Assembly (NCBI GenBank): GCA_963815145.1
Contig: CAWFFS010000016.1
Coordinates: 124,001-188,000 of the forward strand
Source of the DNA: JAAZBV01 sp963815145
GTDB lineage: Bacteria > Desulfobacterota > DSM-4660 > Desulfatiglandales > HGW-15
Length of the DNA stretch: 64,000 nucleotides
Reading direction: 5' to 3'
This document shows, piece by piece, positions 28,235 to 37,912 of this stretch. The notes beneath the pieces were generated by a model. That model saw only the letters and a list, made by a program, of their open reading frames with translations. It had not been told where the DNA came from and searched no databases. Position 1 is the first letter of the stretch; each line of letters begins with the position of its first letter. The position numbers were made by a program, and so were the translations under genes.

Positions 28235-29434
28235 ATGATTCCACGTGGTAAACTCGATAAATACGGGGATGTCCTTCTCTGGGGACTTAAAACAGCAAGA
28301 ACAAAAAAATATAAAAAAAATGATAACATCCTTGTCAGGTTTGACTTATCCGCCCTGAATCTTGCTGAAATTCTCCAGGCAAAGCTCCTTGATATGGGAA
28401 TGAATCCCATTCTGCGCGTAAACAGCACGCCCGTAATGGAAAAGAATTTTTTTGAGAGGGCAAACAATACCCAGTTGACGTTCCAGCCACCTGGTGAAAA
28501 AGAATTTAATGAAGGGCTTAATGGCCTTATAAGCCTCCTGGCTCCGGAGTCAATAACTCATCTGAAACATATAAATCCTCAAAAAATAGGGAAAACTGCC
28601 CTGGCAAGAAAGCCTTTGAGGGACATTTTATGGGGCAGAGAGGAAAAAGGAGAATTTGGATGGACTCTATGTATGGTACCTACACAAGGTGCTGCAGATA
28701 CTGCTGGCATCTCCTTGAAGCAGTATACTTCACAGGTGATAAAAGCCTGTTATCTCGATATGGAAGACCCTGTAAAAGGATGGGAAGAAACCTTCAGGAA
28801 TGCCATGACCATCAAGAAATGGATCAATAGTCTGAAGGTAGACTGTTTCCATATTGAATCAAAGAACATGGATCTAATAGTGACCCCTGGGGATAAGAGA
28901 AAATGGCTGGGAGTATCAGGCCACAATATCCCCAGCTTTGAGATTTTTCTATCCCCTGACTGGCGGGGAACAGAAGGTATTTATTATGCCAACCTGCCTT
29001 CCTACAAAGATGGAAATTATGTGGAAGGTGTAAGATTCGAATTCAAAAAAGGAGAGGTTGCCAGAAGTACTGCAAAGAAAGGACAAGATTTCGTGGCAAA
29101 ACAGATATCCATGGATCAAGGAGCCAGAAGGGTAGGGGAGTTTTCATTAACAGACAAGAGATTTTCCAAGATAAATAAATTTATGGCCAACACCCTGTTT
29201 GATGAGAATTTTGGTGGCAAATACGGAAATTGTCATCTGGCAGTAGGCATGTCCTATTCCGATACCTTCAAAGGTGACCCGTCCAGCCTTACTAAGCAGG
29301 TGAAAGAGCAATTGGGCTTCAACGACTCAGCTTTGCACTGGGACTTGATTAATACAGAAGATAAGATTGTTACCGCCTGTCTCAAGACAGGCCAGAAAAA
29401 GATCATATATGAAGATGGTATGTTTAAATATTAA
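28235..29434 (+). CDS. M29-family metallo-aminopeptidase
   Basis: 399 residues, typical of thermophilic-type M29 aminopeptidases (AmpS / AmpT / PepS-like), which remove N-terminal residues from peptides using two metal ions. Visible motifs include NIPSFEIFLSPDWRGTEG with the first metal-binding Glu, RVGEFSLTD with the second Glu, GNCHLAVGMSY with a histidine and the catalytic-site Tyr, and SALHWDLI with the last His and Asp ligands. It has no signal peptide, so it is cytosolic. It stands alone, divergent from the GH57 pair, and is followed by a strong terminator. Confidence 0.92.
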   Translation: MIPRGKLDKYGDVLLWGLKTARTKKYKKNDNILVRFDLSALNLAEILQAKLLDMGMNPILRVNSTPVMEKNFFERANNTQLTFQPPGEKEFNEGLNGLISLLAPESITHLKHINPQKIGKTALARKPLRDILWGREEKGEFGWTLCMVPTQGAADTAGISLKQYTSQVIKACYLDMEDPVKGWEETFRNAMTIKKWINSLKVDCFHIESKNMDLIVTPGDKRKWLGVSGHNIPSFEIFLSPDWRGTEGIYYANLPSYKDGNYVEGVRFEFKKGEVARSTAKKGQDFVAKQISMDQGARRVGEFSLTDKRFSKINKFMANTLFDENFGGKYGNCHLAVGMSYSDTFKGDPSSLTKQVKEQLGFNDSALHWDLINTEDKIVTACLKTGQKKIIYEDGMFKY

Positions 29435-29526
29435 TGCGTTTATTTGCATCGAATGCTTGTAGTGAGGAATAGGCGCCGCAGTAGATATCTGATATAAAAC
29501 TAAGGCAATGCAGCAAACAGGATTAA

Positions 29527-29563
29527 AAAAAGCCGCGAATTTTTTTAAAAATTCGCGGCTTTT
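29527..29563 (+). terminator. Rho-independent terminator after the M29 aminopeptidase
   Basis: A long stem AAAAGCCGCGAATTTTT / AAAAATTCGCGGCTTTT with almost no loop and flanking A and T runs, about 95 bases after the stop codon. It would work in either direction. Confidence 0.85.
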
Positions 29564-30150
29564 CGTTGGTTATTATAATTGATTAATTATATCTAACAAT
29601 GTTCTGACTTATATGTTTGGCTGACAAGTTAACAAGTTACGCGTTAAATATAATATTGGCTTCCCTGGATGCCGTTGTTATCTCCGATGCACATATCTGG
29701 TTTTGATATTGGGACATGACCGGCAGAAAAGATGCACGGGCATCCGAGAAGCTCTTGTACGTACCACCTGTGACTTCCCGGTTTTATTATAACCTCTGGA
29801 GGCATCTACCATCCTGTGGTTTAGGTGTTTATATTGAAGTCAGGTGGCACACTGTACGTTCAGATTATGTTTATCAAAGAGCCGTTTAAATTTTCGTTGT
29901 TGATATAATAATCGGAAAATTTTTCCAGTTACTTAAATAATATTTCAGATTGTTAACAGAATAATTTTTTAAAATGTCGTAAGTCTGTAATTTAAAATTA
30001 CGTCGTTTGAAAAAAATTTGGGTTAGGCTTTTAATTTGTACTAATTCTATAACATAAATAAAATATTAGGCTGTTATATTAGTATGATTAAAATATAATT
30101 TTATTATATAATCAAAGTTCAAGACTGTCTATATTTTTTTTCTTCTATAT
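29564..30150. other. AT-rich gene-poor region with a small GC-richer island
   Basis: About 590 bases between the M29 terminator and the minus-strand lipoprotein. Most is AT-rich with no recognisable element. The part 29640-29875 is less AT-rich and is open in both directions: a 53-codon minus-strand frame (29805-29644, start MPPEVIIKPG, with AGGATGG upstream) and a 57-codon plus-strand frame from about 29719. Neither is recognised. One could be a real small protein, or both may be remnants of a lost gene. Confidence 0.4.
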
Positions 30151-31518
30151 TTATTCATCCGAGCCGGTTAGCTGCGCTAAATCATCATCTATCTTTAAGA
30201 CGTAACTTTTCAGTTTGTTAATTTGTTGTGAAGATGGATATTTTTCGATTAAATTACTGAGTATTTTTTTTGATGACACAAGCAGAGCCCTTTTCTTTTG
30301 AATGTCGCTTTCACTCTTAGCCGCCAGTTTTAATTTTGCTGCGTTTAAAATTTCCCTGTTGATCAGTTCTTCGATAGCATGTTTTTTTAATTTTTCAGCT
30401 TCATAATTTCCACCTTTGGCAACGAGAGGTTCAAGTATATTCAGCGCTTCTTCAAATTTTTCCTGTTCAATCAATTTTTTTGCATCGTCAATGACTAGTT
30501 TGTCATTATTGTTTTGATTATTGAATTGTTCTTCAGCCTTATCCACGCTCTTCAGGGCCTGCTCAATCAAATCAGCTTCCGGACCTTCCTCTGCATTGAG
30601 TCTCCACCTGTACAACTGGAGCCTGGCACCTGAAAAATCTTTCTGAGATATAAGTTTGTCCACGTTATCCAGCAGTTGCTTTATTTCAATCTTTTTCTCA
30701 GCGGATATACCGGTCATTTTTTCTTTTACCGATTCATCAACGATTGAATTCTCGCCCTGGTGTTCCGTGAGAAGATTGCCCACCCTCTGATAGGTGCTGT
30801 ATCTTTCATTGATATTATCAACAAGTTTTTCGTAAAGGCCTTTGGCATCCTCTGTGTTCCCCGCTTTTAATTCCAGATCTATCGTATCTGCCAGCAGGCG
30901 AATCAGGTCGGGTCTGGTTTCGAGTGTGCCAAGTATGCTTCTGGCTACGGTAAGAGCTTCGGATGTCATGCCGTTTTTTGAAAGAGATTCTACAAGTATA
31001 ATACCCAGGTCAGGTGTCAATCCGTTTTTACCGAATTTTGACTCAAGCTCTGTACATCCGGATATCACCCCGTTGAAATTTCCCGCAAAATAGTCTTCAT
31101 ATATTTTTCTGATCAAAGAGGAATAGTTTTTAATTACCCTTTTTTCGGCTGCATCGCCTGGCGAAACAACACTATTAAAGTATTGCTGTTCAATAGTGAC
31201 TAGGCTGTCGAATAAAATTTGCAGTTCCTTGATATATTCTTTTTCAGTATTGTTCCCCCTGTTCAGGGATTTGAGCTTGTCATATGTCTTTAATAATGAA
31301 AGCGCTGTATCTTTTCTTTCCCCGGATATTTCACCTTCTTTCAGGGAATCTTCCAGATCGCCAATTCTTTTATCAATGATCTCATCTGAAAGGGCCGGTG
31401 ATCGGTAATACTGGTTTTTTTCCCCTGTAGATATTGTTCTGCTGGACATGCAACTGTTAATCAGTAACAGCGGCAATATAGAAATCAGTAATATAATCCT
31501 GTTGCTATTTCTCATCAT
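30151..31518 (-). CDS. Helical-repeat lipoprotein coupled to a class A penicillin-binding protein
   Basis: 455 residues with a lipoprotein signal (IILLISILPLLLINSC, Cys23). The rest is almost entirely alpha-helical, with TPR-like repeats: about residues 95-260 (FAGNFNGVISGCTELESKFG, TSEALTVARSILGTLETR, GNTEDAKGLYEKLVDN) and about 285-440 (QKDFSGARLQLYRWRLNAEE, QEKFEEALNILEPLVAKGG). Its start overlaps the end of the upstream penicillin-binding protein gene by 14 bases, so the two are translationally coupled. E. coli LpoA is an outer-membrane lipoprotein with TPR-like helices that activates PBP1A. This protein could be a functional analogue. That is inferred from layout, not from sequence identity. 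Confidence 0.7.
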   Translation of the reverse strand: MMRNSNRIILLISILPLLLINSCMSSRTISTGEKNQYYRSPALSDEIIDKRIGDLEDSLKEGEISGERKDTALSLLKTYDKLKSLNRGNNTEKEYIKELQILFDSLVTIEQQYFNSVVSPGDAAEKRVIKNYSSLIRKIYEDYFAGNFNGVISGCTELESKFGKNGLTPDLGIILVESLSKNGMTSEALTVARSILGTLETRPDLIRLLADTIDLELKAGNTEDAKGLYEKLVDNINERYSTYQRVGNLLTEHQGENSIVDESVKEKMTGISAEKKIEIKQLLDNVDKLISQKDFSGARLQLYRWRLNAEEGPEADLIEQALKSVDKAEEQFNNQNNNDKLVIDDAKKLIEQEKFEEALNILEPLVAKGGNYEAEKLKKHAIEELINREILNAAKLKLAAKSESDIQKKRALLVSSKKILSNLIEKYPSSQQINKLKSYVLKIDDDLAQLTGSDE

Positions 31519-34500
31519 CTGTTCCTTTCAGGGGAGTGAATTCTCTTTCCAATGAAGGTATCTGCTGGTTATTTTTGCTGAAAGCATATACTTCGGTTAC
31601 TTCCTCCGGGTTTATATCTTCGCTGTCATTTACCGGCAGACCATCTTTTTTTGAAACCTTGATAGGTGTCATACCTTCTGTCATCAGCGGGGTTGAAGTT
31701 GAAATAAATGCCAGATCGGCGATATTTATACCTTTTTTGTATTCATTGCTGTCAACAATCCCCTTTGTTGAATCGATCCAGATTGGAAGTGCCCCGGATG
31801 AACCGTAAATAGTGAAGTTTTTACCTTTCATCGGAAAGTTGTTATCGTATCCTACATAAGAAGCAATTACATATCCCTGGCCAAGATCAAATTCCCCGGT
31901 AACCCCGTCCAGACCGGGAATAAACCCAATAAAGCTGGAATTCGTAAAACGGTTTGCTGTTCCGGTCTTGCCGTAACATCTGATCGGTAGTTCCATTTTT
32001 CCACTATCAAAGTCCACACTCATGTTTATGGCATCTTTGGCCCTTTGGCCGGTGCCGTTTTCAATAACTTTTCTTAATATCTCTATTATAGACTCTGACA
32101 CAGTTTTTGAAATGACTTTTTTGGTCACAGGTTTGTATTCCCATATCACTTCATTATCTCTGTCAGTGATCTTGGTAATTATGGGCGGCGTCATACTGTC
32201 TTCCGGTTTAACGTCAGGGAAGGTTTTGATATCACCGCTCATAATCGACTGATAAGCCATGGCACCTTCAATAATACTTATTGAATTCGGACCAAGTGGA
32301 AATGAAAGCACAGGATCAAGCCATGTACTTATCCCCGTATTTTTTGCGAGCTGTTTCACATATGTAAGATTCACCAGCGTCTTAAAGTCCCTTATCTGGG
32401 ACAGCACCCGGATATCATATCTGGAATAGGATGTTAATTCTTCGTAATGTTTGGTGATGTATGTCTGGAGATCGGCTAATACCCCTGACGGGACCAGGTC
32501 ATCTATCCACACATCCTCTAACCTGAAGCTGTCCTTCCTTGAGATCAGATCATTTATGGTAGCCTGGTAAAAATTCCGGCCGTTTATATTCTGCGGATTT
32601 TCAGTATAGATAATTCTTTCCTTGCCATCGTCTGTTTTTAACACAAATAAACGACTCAGGCCCCTGGCAAGATTTTTTTCAATTGCCGATGGATTGTCGC
32701 TGTATAAGGTGAAGAGCAGGTCGACATCCTTCAGATCTGCCTTCATCTGATAGTTTAATTTTACGAGACGTTCAAAATCATATCTTAATATTTTTTTATC
32801 GTTATCATCATTAGTGTCTATTTTTTTGGGATCAATACTCAGATGCAGCCTGTTAATGTTATCAAGGGCATATAGATTATCCTCAAACAACATATCCGCT
32901 TCAATTGTTTTGCGGGCCATATCAAATGCCGCATCTCTGATTGCGCCTGTTGTTACAAGCACACCATGTTTGTCTCTTATTCGTGCAACATAATCATTAT
33001 AGCTCTCTTCATCTCCCCGGCTCAGCCCCAGTATGTCAACAACCTGTTTAAATTCACTGACATTAAGTTTATCGGTCAGATGATATAGCAGCCAGATCGT
33101 TGCAAGATTTTCTGATTTCACACCCGCCCACGTCATTGAGACAACATTACTTTCGGGCTCATGGTCCGGGCTTGGTAAATAATATGTACCCTCGTAGGTA
33201 TAAAGATCTCTGAGATTCTCAAGTTTATCAAGGATGTTCCATTTAAGTTGAAGTGCCGCAGCGTATACAATGGGCTTAAATATAGACCCCAGCTGTCTTT
33301 TGGCGTCAACCGCACGATTGAAATGCCTGTTAAAGTAGCCTCCTACCATTGCCTTGATCATTCCATCCTTGAGTACGACAATTGCTCCTTCAAGTTCGGG
33401 AATAGGTGCCAGACAAACTTTGTTTTTATCTGTCTCGGAGATTGTGACGGGTATTGAATCGCCTTCATTAAACATCTTGATGAATTCGTTCAGGTAACTG
33501 GTACCGGGTCTGTATGCGTAGCCATATTTCCATTTTGCCCAGGCATCCACAACATCTTTTAGTGCATCAATATCAAGTGTTCCGGTCATATTGTTGCCCC
33601 AGGATACCGAGATTTCTATTTTGTCCTTTTCCTTTTTAATCTTTTCAATTTTCACGAAGAAAGGCAATCCGGCTTCAGGACTTGTGTAATAAGTGCCAAC
33701 ATTTTTTAGATATCTGTCTTTAAACAGGTTTTTATCCATGCCTGACAATCTTATATCCAGTAAAGGGAGATTTTTTTGGACACTTTTAAGGGCCTTTTCC
33801 TGTATATCTTTATTGATAGAAGTATAAATCTTAATGCCCGATGTCGCAATATTATCAACGCCCTCATTATGAAGTATATCTTTAAAATAACCTGATACAA
33901 GCTGTTCTCTGATATAGTCAAGTATCACACTCAATCGATAAGTTATTTTTCCCTCTTTGAAGGGAACAGGCCGTTCTTTTGCCTTAATATATTCGTCACT
34001 GGATATTAAATTCAAATTAAGCATGTTTTTAAGGACATAGTTTTTTCTTATATTTGCATTTTTAATAGCCTTTTTCTCTTTTTCCTCGGTATTTTTTGTA
34101 AAAGGATTATATTTATAGGGTCCTTTTACCATGCCTGCTAAAAATGCGGCCTCAACAAGAGTGAGATCCTTGGCATCCTTGTCAAAAAAATACTCCGAGG
34201 CTATTCTCAAACCTTTGCCGAATCCGGTGACTTCAAACTGGTTGATATACATTTCAAGGATTTTCTTGCTTGGTATAGAAATGTTCAAGTATGAGGCCCT
34301 GGAAAAGCTCTTTTAATTTTGAAATGTAACCGCTTTTTTCCCTCTTGAAGACATTTTTTGCTGTCTGCTGGGTAATCGTGCTTCCCCCCTGGACAACCCT
34401 GCCTGCCTTAATATTCGCAATAAACGCCCTGCCGATGGCCTTTAAATCAAACCCGTGGTGATTGAAAAAATTACCGTCCTCAGAGGCGATAAGCGCCTTT

Positions 34501-34751
34501 ATGTATATCTTGGGAATATCGCTGTACTTGATATATTTACTATGTATCTTTTCAAAAAAAACACCGATCGGGGTCACCCCGTCATCATAGTAAACAGGGC
34601 TTTCCGAGGAGATTGTACTATCTATAACGCCTCTATTTATCTGGCTTTTTACTTCCTGCCGGACATAAAAAAAGAATCCGGTAAGAGATAACAGTAAAAC
34701 ACCAAACAATATGAGAGTCACAGTAGCAAGCAGTTTGATTTTCTTTTTCAT
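31505..34751 (-). CDS. Class A penicillin-binding protein (PBP1A type), one frameshift
   Basis: Two frames (34751-34254 and 34288-31505) form one bifunctional peptidoglycan synthase of about 1080 residues. It has an N-terminal membrane anchor. The glycosyltransferase GT51 region has IASEDGNFFNHHGFD with the catalytic Glu and GGSTITQQTAKNVF. The transpeptidase has QLGSIFKP (SxxK serine), KSEN (SxN) and GKTGTANRF (KTG). The join is one extra base in the TTTT at 34261-34264; removing it gives YTKQEILEMYINQ, the normal GT51 sequence. The SxN-to-KTG distance is about 380 residues, roughly 190 more than in E. coli PBP1A, so the transpeptidase carries a large insertion. An essential-type gene with a single homopolymer break suggests a sequencing error. 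Confidence 0.85.
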
Positions 34752-34960
34752 TCGATTTTCAGATCCATATTCAGAATTAGATAGTAATAGTATATAAATC
34801 CGGTTTTTAATATCACAAAGTTTATAATATATAAACTTACAATAAGCCGATGGCGTCGATATTGTTTGACCTTAATGGGAAAGTAAGTTATATATCGCTA
34901 AAAATAATAAAACAAATTAAAAATAGCTATATTGTATAAAAAATAAAGAGGTAGCACAGA

Positions 34961-36070
34961 GTGAATGTAAATGGACAACATTATCGAACAATATGGGTTA
35001 ACAAAAAAAACAACAGGGTCATAAGCATAATTGACCAGGCAAAGTTGCCTCACAGATTCATGATCAGGGATTTAAATTCACTGGATGATGCATGCGAGGC
35101 AATAAGTAAAATGTACATAAGGGGTGCGGGTTTGATTGGAGCCACAGCCGGGTATGGAATGTACCTTGCCTCTTTACAGGCCTCAAAAAATGAAAACTTT
35201 GATATCTACATGGAAACCGCCGCTCAAAAACTAATTGCAACAAGACCTACGGCTGTAAATCTTTCATGGGCGGTCAGGCGTCAGCTACAGGAGATAAAAA
35301 AAGAAAGTTTTATAAAAGAAAAGATTCGCAGGGCCTTTCAAACGGCTAACGACATTGCGGATGAGGATGCTGAATATTGCAGGAAAATAGGAGAACATGG
35401 CGTAGATATCATTGAAGAAATAAGCCGTAAAAAAAATGGCAGACCAGTGAATATTCTTACTCACTGCAATGCCGGGTGGCTTGCCTTTGTTGATTATGGC
35501 TCTGCAACCGCACCCATTTATGCAGCACATGACAGAGGTATAAATGTGCATGTATATGCGGATGAAACACGTCCGAGGAACCAGGGCGCCAATCTCACGG
35601 CCTGGGAACTCGGGCAGCACGGCGTTCCGCACACCGTTATTCCGGATAATACCGGAGGCCATCTGATGCAGCACGGGCTTGTGGATATGGTAATAGTCGG
35701 TACGGACAGGACAACATATACCGGTGACGTTGCAAATAAAATAGGCACGTACCTTAAAGCCCTTGCTGCAAGGGATAACAATATCCCGTTCTATGTCGCG
35801 CTTCCTTCCTCAACCTTTGACTGGGAAATACGTGATGGAGTAAATGAAATAGTGATTGAAGAAAGAGATGCCGAAGAGGTTAAATATATAGAAGGGCTTT
35901 GTGATGGAGAATTAAAGAAGGTACTGATAATGCCGGAGAAAAGCCCTGCTGCCAATTATTCATTTGATGTTACTCCGGCGCGATTAATAACCGGCCTCAT
36001 TACAGAAAGGGGTATCTGTAAAGCCACTGAAGAAGGCATACTCAATCTTTATCCCGAGCATAACAAGTAA
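34961..36070 (+). CDS. mtnA: S-methyl-5-thioribose-1-phosphate isomerase-like protein
   Basis: 369 residues from a GTG start preceded by GAGGTAG. It catalyses the aldose-ketose isomerisation of methylthioribose 1-phosphate in methionine salvage (eIF2B-alpha/MtnA fold). Key segments are YIRGAGLIGATAGYG, RPTAVNLSWAVRR, ILTHCNAGWLAFVDYGSA with the catalytic Cys, VYADETRPRNQGANLTAWEL, and GTDRTTYTGDVANKIGTY with the catalytic Asp. It differs slightly from the classical RGAPAIG and GADRI forms, so a relaxed substrate range (for example 5-deoxyribose phosphate) is possible. It heads an operon with mtnP 11 bases downstream. Confidence 0.88.
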   Translation: MNVNGQHYRTIWVNKKNNRVISIIDQAKLPHRFMIRDLNSLDDACEAISKMYIRGAGLIGATAGYGMYLASLQASKNENFDIYMETAAQKLIATRPTAVNLSWAVRRQLQEIKKESFIKEKIRRAFQTANDIADEDAEYCRKIGEHGVDIIEEISRKKNGRPVNILTHCNAGWLAFVDYGSATAPIYAAHDRGINVHVYADETRPRNQGANLTAWELGQHGVPHTVIPDNTGGHLMQHGLVDMVIVGTDRTTYTGDVANKIGTYLKALAARDNNIPFYVALPSSTFDWEIRDGVNEIVIEERDAEEVKYIEGLCDGELKKVLIMPEKSPAANYSFDVTPARLITGLITERGICKATEEGILNLYPEHNK

Positions 36071-36081
36071 AAGGAGTTGGA

Positions 36082-36861
36082 ATGAAAAAAGTAAAAGTAG
36101 GAATTATCGGCGGAACAGGGCTTGATGATCCTGAACTGCTTGAAAATGCAGAAGAAAAGGATGTTGATACACCATATGGAAGGCCTTCATCGCCCCTTTT
36201 GACCGGAACAATTGGCAGCACTGATGTTATAGTGCTTGCGAGGCATGGCAGGGGACATTCCATATACCCGACAGGTGTCAATTACCGGGCGAATATTTCC
36301 GCATTAAAGCAGGAGGGATGTACACATATTGTTGCCACAACGGCAGTAGGTTCCCTGAGGGAAGTAATCGAGCCCGGTGATATAGTATTTCCTGACCAGT
36401 TTATTGATTTTACAAAAAACCGGGCACTCACCTTTTTTGATATGGAAAGGGTGGTTCACACATCCATGGCAGAGCCTTTTTGTGAAAATCTAAGATTGCT
36501 CCTGATAAAACATGCCGAAAAACTTCGGTATAAACACCATGTGAAGGGGACGGTCATAACCATAGAAGGACCAAGGTTTTCAACAAAGGCCGAATCACAT
36601 ATGTTCAGGGGGTTTGGTGCGGATGTAATCAACATGTCAACAGTGCCGGAGGTTACACTGGCAAGAGAGCTGGGGATCTGCTACCAGACAATTGCCATGT
36701 CAACGGACTATGACTGCTGGAAAGAAGATGAGAAACCTGTTACCTGGGATATGATAGTAACAATTATGAATAATACTGCTGAAAGGGTAAAAACACTCAT
36801 TCTAAAGGCATTGCCTGAAATAGAATACCTGAATGACCAGTGCAACGGGGAGGTGGCCTGA
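36082..36861 (+). CDS. mtnP: S-methyl-5'-thioadenosine phosphorylase
   Basis: 259 residues. It splits methylthioadenosine with phosphate into adenine and methylthioribose 1-phosphate, which is the substrate of the MtnA gene just upstream. Visible are GIIGGTGLDDPELL, LARHGRGHSIYPTGVNYRAN (phosphate site), TIEGPRFSTKAES, INMSTVPEVTLARE and AMSTDYDCWKE, where the Asp is the adenine-selecting residue of MTAP. It follows mtnA by 11 bases, has an AAGGAG site, and is followed within one base by apt, which would recycle the adenine. Confidence 0.93.
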   Translation: MKKVKVGIIGGTGLDDPELLENAEEKDVDTPYGRPSSPLLTGTIGSTDVIVLARHGRGHSIYPTGVNYRANISALKQEGCTHIVATTAVGSLREVIEPGDIVFPDQFIDFTKNRALTFFDMERVVHTSMAEPFCENLRLLLIKHAEKLRYKHHVKGTVITIEGPRFSTKAESHMFRGFGADVINMSTVPEVTLARELGICYQTIAMSTDYDCWKEDEKPVTWDMIVTIMNNTAERVKTLILKALPEIEYLNDQCNGEVA

Positions 36862-36862
36862 A

Positions 36863-37396
36863 GTGACAATAAAATCAATGATAAGAAGCATACCGGATTA
36901 CCCTAAAAAGGGTATTATTTTCAGAGATATTACCACGTTATTAAAGGATCCGCTGGGATTTAAAACAGTGATAGACAACTTCACCCGGCGGTATACCAGG
37001 GAGCACACGGAATTTGATATTATTGCCGGAATTGAATCCCGCGGTTTTATTATTGGAGGGGCGCTTTCCTATTCGCTTGGAAAGGGCTTTATTCCGATAA
37101 GAAAAAAAGGTAAATTGCCGGCAGAGGTCATATCTCATGAATATGAACTTGAGTATGGCACTGATACGATTGAAATCCATAAGGATGCAGTAAAAAAAGG
37201 TGACAGGGTCCTGATAGTTGACGATCTCTGTGCAACAGGCGGGACCGCCCTGGCAGCGGTTGCCCTGGTTGAGAAACTTGGAGGAAAAGTCTCTGAAGTT
37301 GCATTCATTGTTGATCTACCTGACCTTCAGGGATCAAAAAAAATAAAGGATAAGGGGTACAGTGTTAATGCATTGGTAGAATTCGAAGGAGAATAA
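36863..37396 (+). CDS. apt: Adenine phosphoribosyltransferase
   Basis: 177 residues from a GTG at 36863, one base after the mtnP stop and preceded by GGGGAGGTGG; an in-frame upstream ATG at 36833 lies inside mtnP and is less likely. The start reads VTIKSMIRSIPDYPKKGIIF, typical of Apt. It has GIESRGFIIGGALSY and the PRPP-binding loop VLIVDDLCATGGTALA. It converts adenine and PRPP to AMP, completing the mtnA-mtnP-apt path that recycles the adenine and sugar of methylthioadenosine. Confidence 0.95.
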   Translation: MTIKSMIRSIPDYPKKGIIFRDITTLLKDPLGFKTVIDNFTRRYTREHTEFDIIAGIESRGFIIGGALSYSLGKGFIPIRKKGKLPAEVISHEYELEYGTDTIEIHKDAVKKGDRVLIVDDLCATGGTALAAVALVEKLGGKVSEVAFIVDLPDLQGSKKIKDKGYSVNALVEFEGE

Positions 37397-37398
37397 TT

Positions 37399-37912
37399 AT
37401 AGGCCGGCTTGATAAAATATTCCACTGACAGAAAACGGCAGTAAAGTCAGCACAGAAATGACAGCCGGAATTACTACATTCCTGACCATGGCATATATTA
37501 TTGTCGTGCAGCTTTCGATTTATGGACATGTTTGATACGGTAGGTACGCTTATAGGTGTTAGTGAGCAGGCAGGTTTCATTAAAGATAACAAGCTTCCCA
37601 GGGCCGGCAAGGCTTTCCTGTCTGACGCCGTTGGAACAATACTGGACACCTGTTTCGGCACGACAACCGTAACCAGTTTCATTGAAAGTACAGCAGGAGT
37701 AGAGCGGGGGGGGGGCGTACAGATCTAACCAGCGTTACAGTTGCCGTCTTCTTTGTACTGGCACTTTTTATTAGCCCTGTAATTACCATGATCGGCAGCT
37801 ATACAGCTATTACCGCCCCCGCACTTATCGTGGTGGTGGGATCAATTTATTAATGTATTTCCTTGCAATCCTGTTGATAATATATTTTGTCTTTATCAGG
37901 TCAAAAACCTAA
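37399..37912 (+). pseudogene. Decayed NCS2-type purine permease with internal deletions
   Basis: Only about 170 of the roughly 430 codons of a PbuG/AzgA-type purine transporter remain. In order: a possible start codon changed to ATA at 37399 after an AAGGAGA site; a lost base near 37424; the N-terminal MTAGITTFLTMAYIIVV segment; then a jump of some 190 codons to FRFMDMFDTVGTLIGVSEQ; a frameshift at a run of ten G (37706-37715); LTSVTVAVFFVLALFISPV; and a second deletion before a short C-terminal tail. Several different lesions show that this is real gene decay. It sits between apt and a purine nucleoside phosphorylase, so it once served purine uptake. Confidence 0.85.

Noticed and set aside
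34752..34960. S-adenosylmethionine or purine riboswitch before mtnA
   Set aside because: I looked for conserved stems and cores of these riboswitches and saw only AT-rich sequence.
37701..37715. Ten-G run as a possible phase-variation switch of the permease
   Set aside because: The permease has large deletions and a lost start codon as well, so switching the frame could not restore a working protein.
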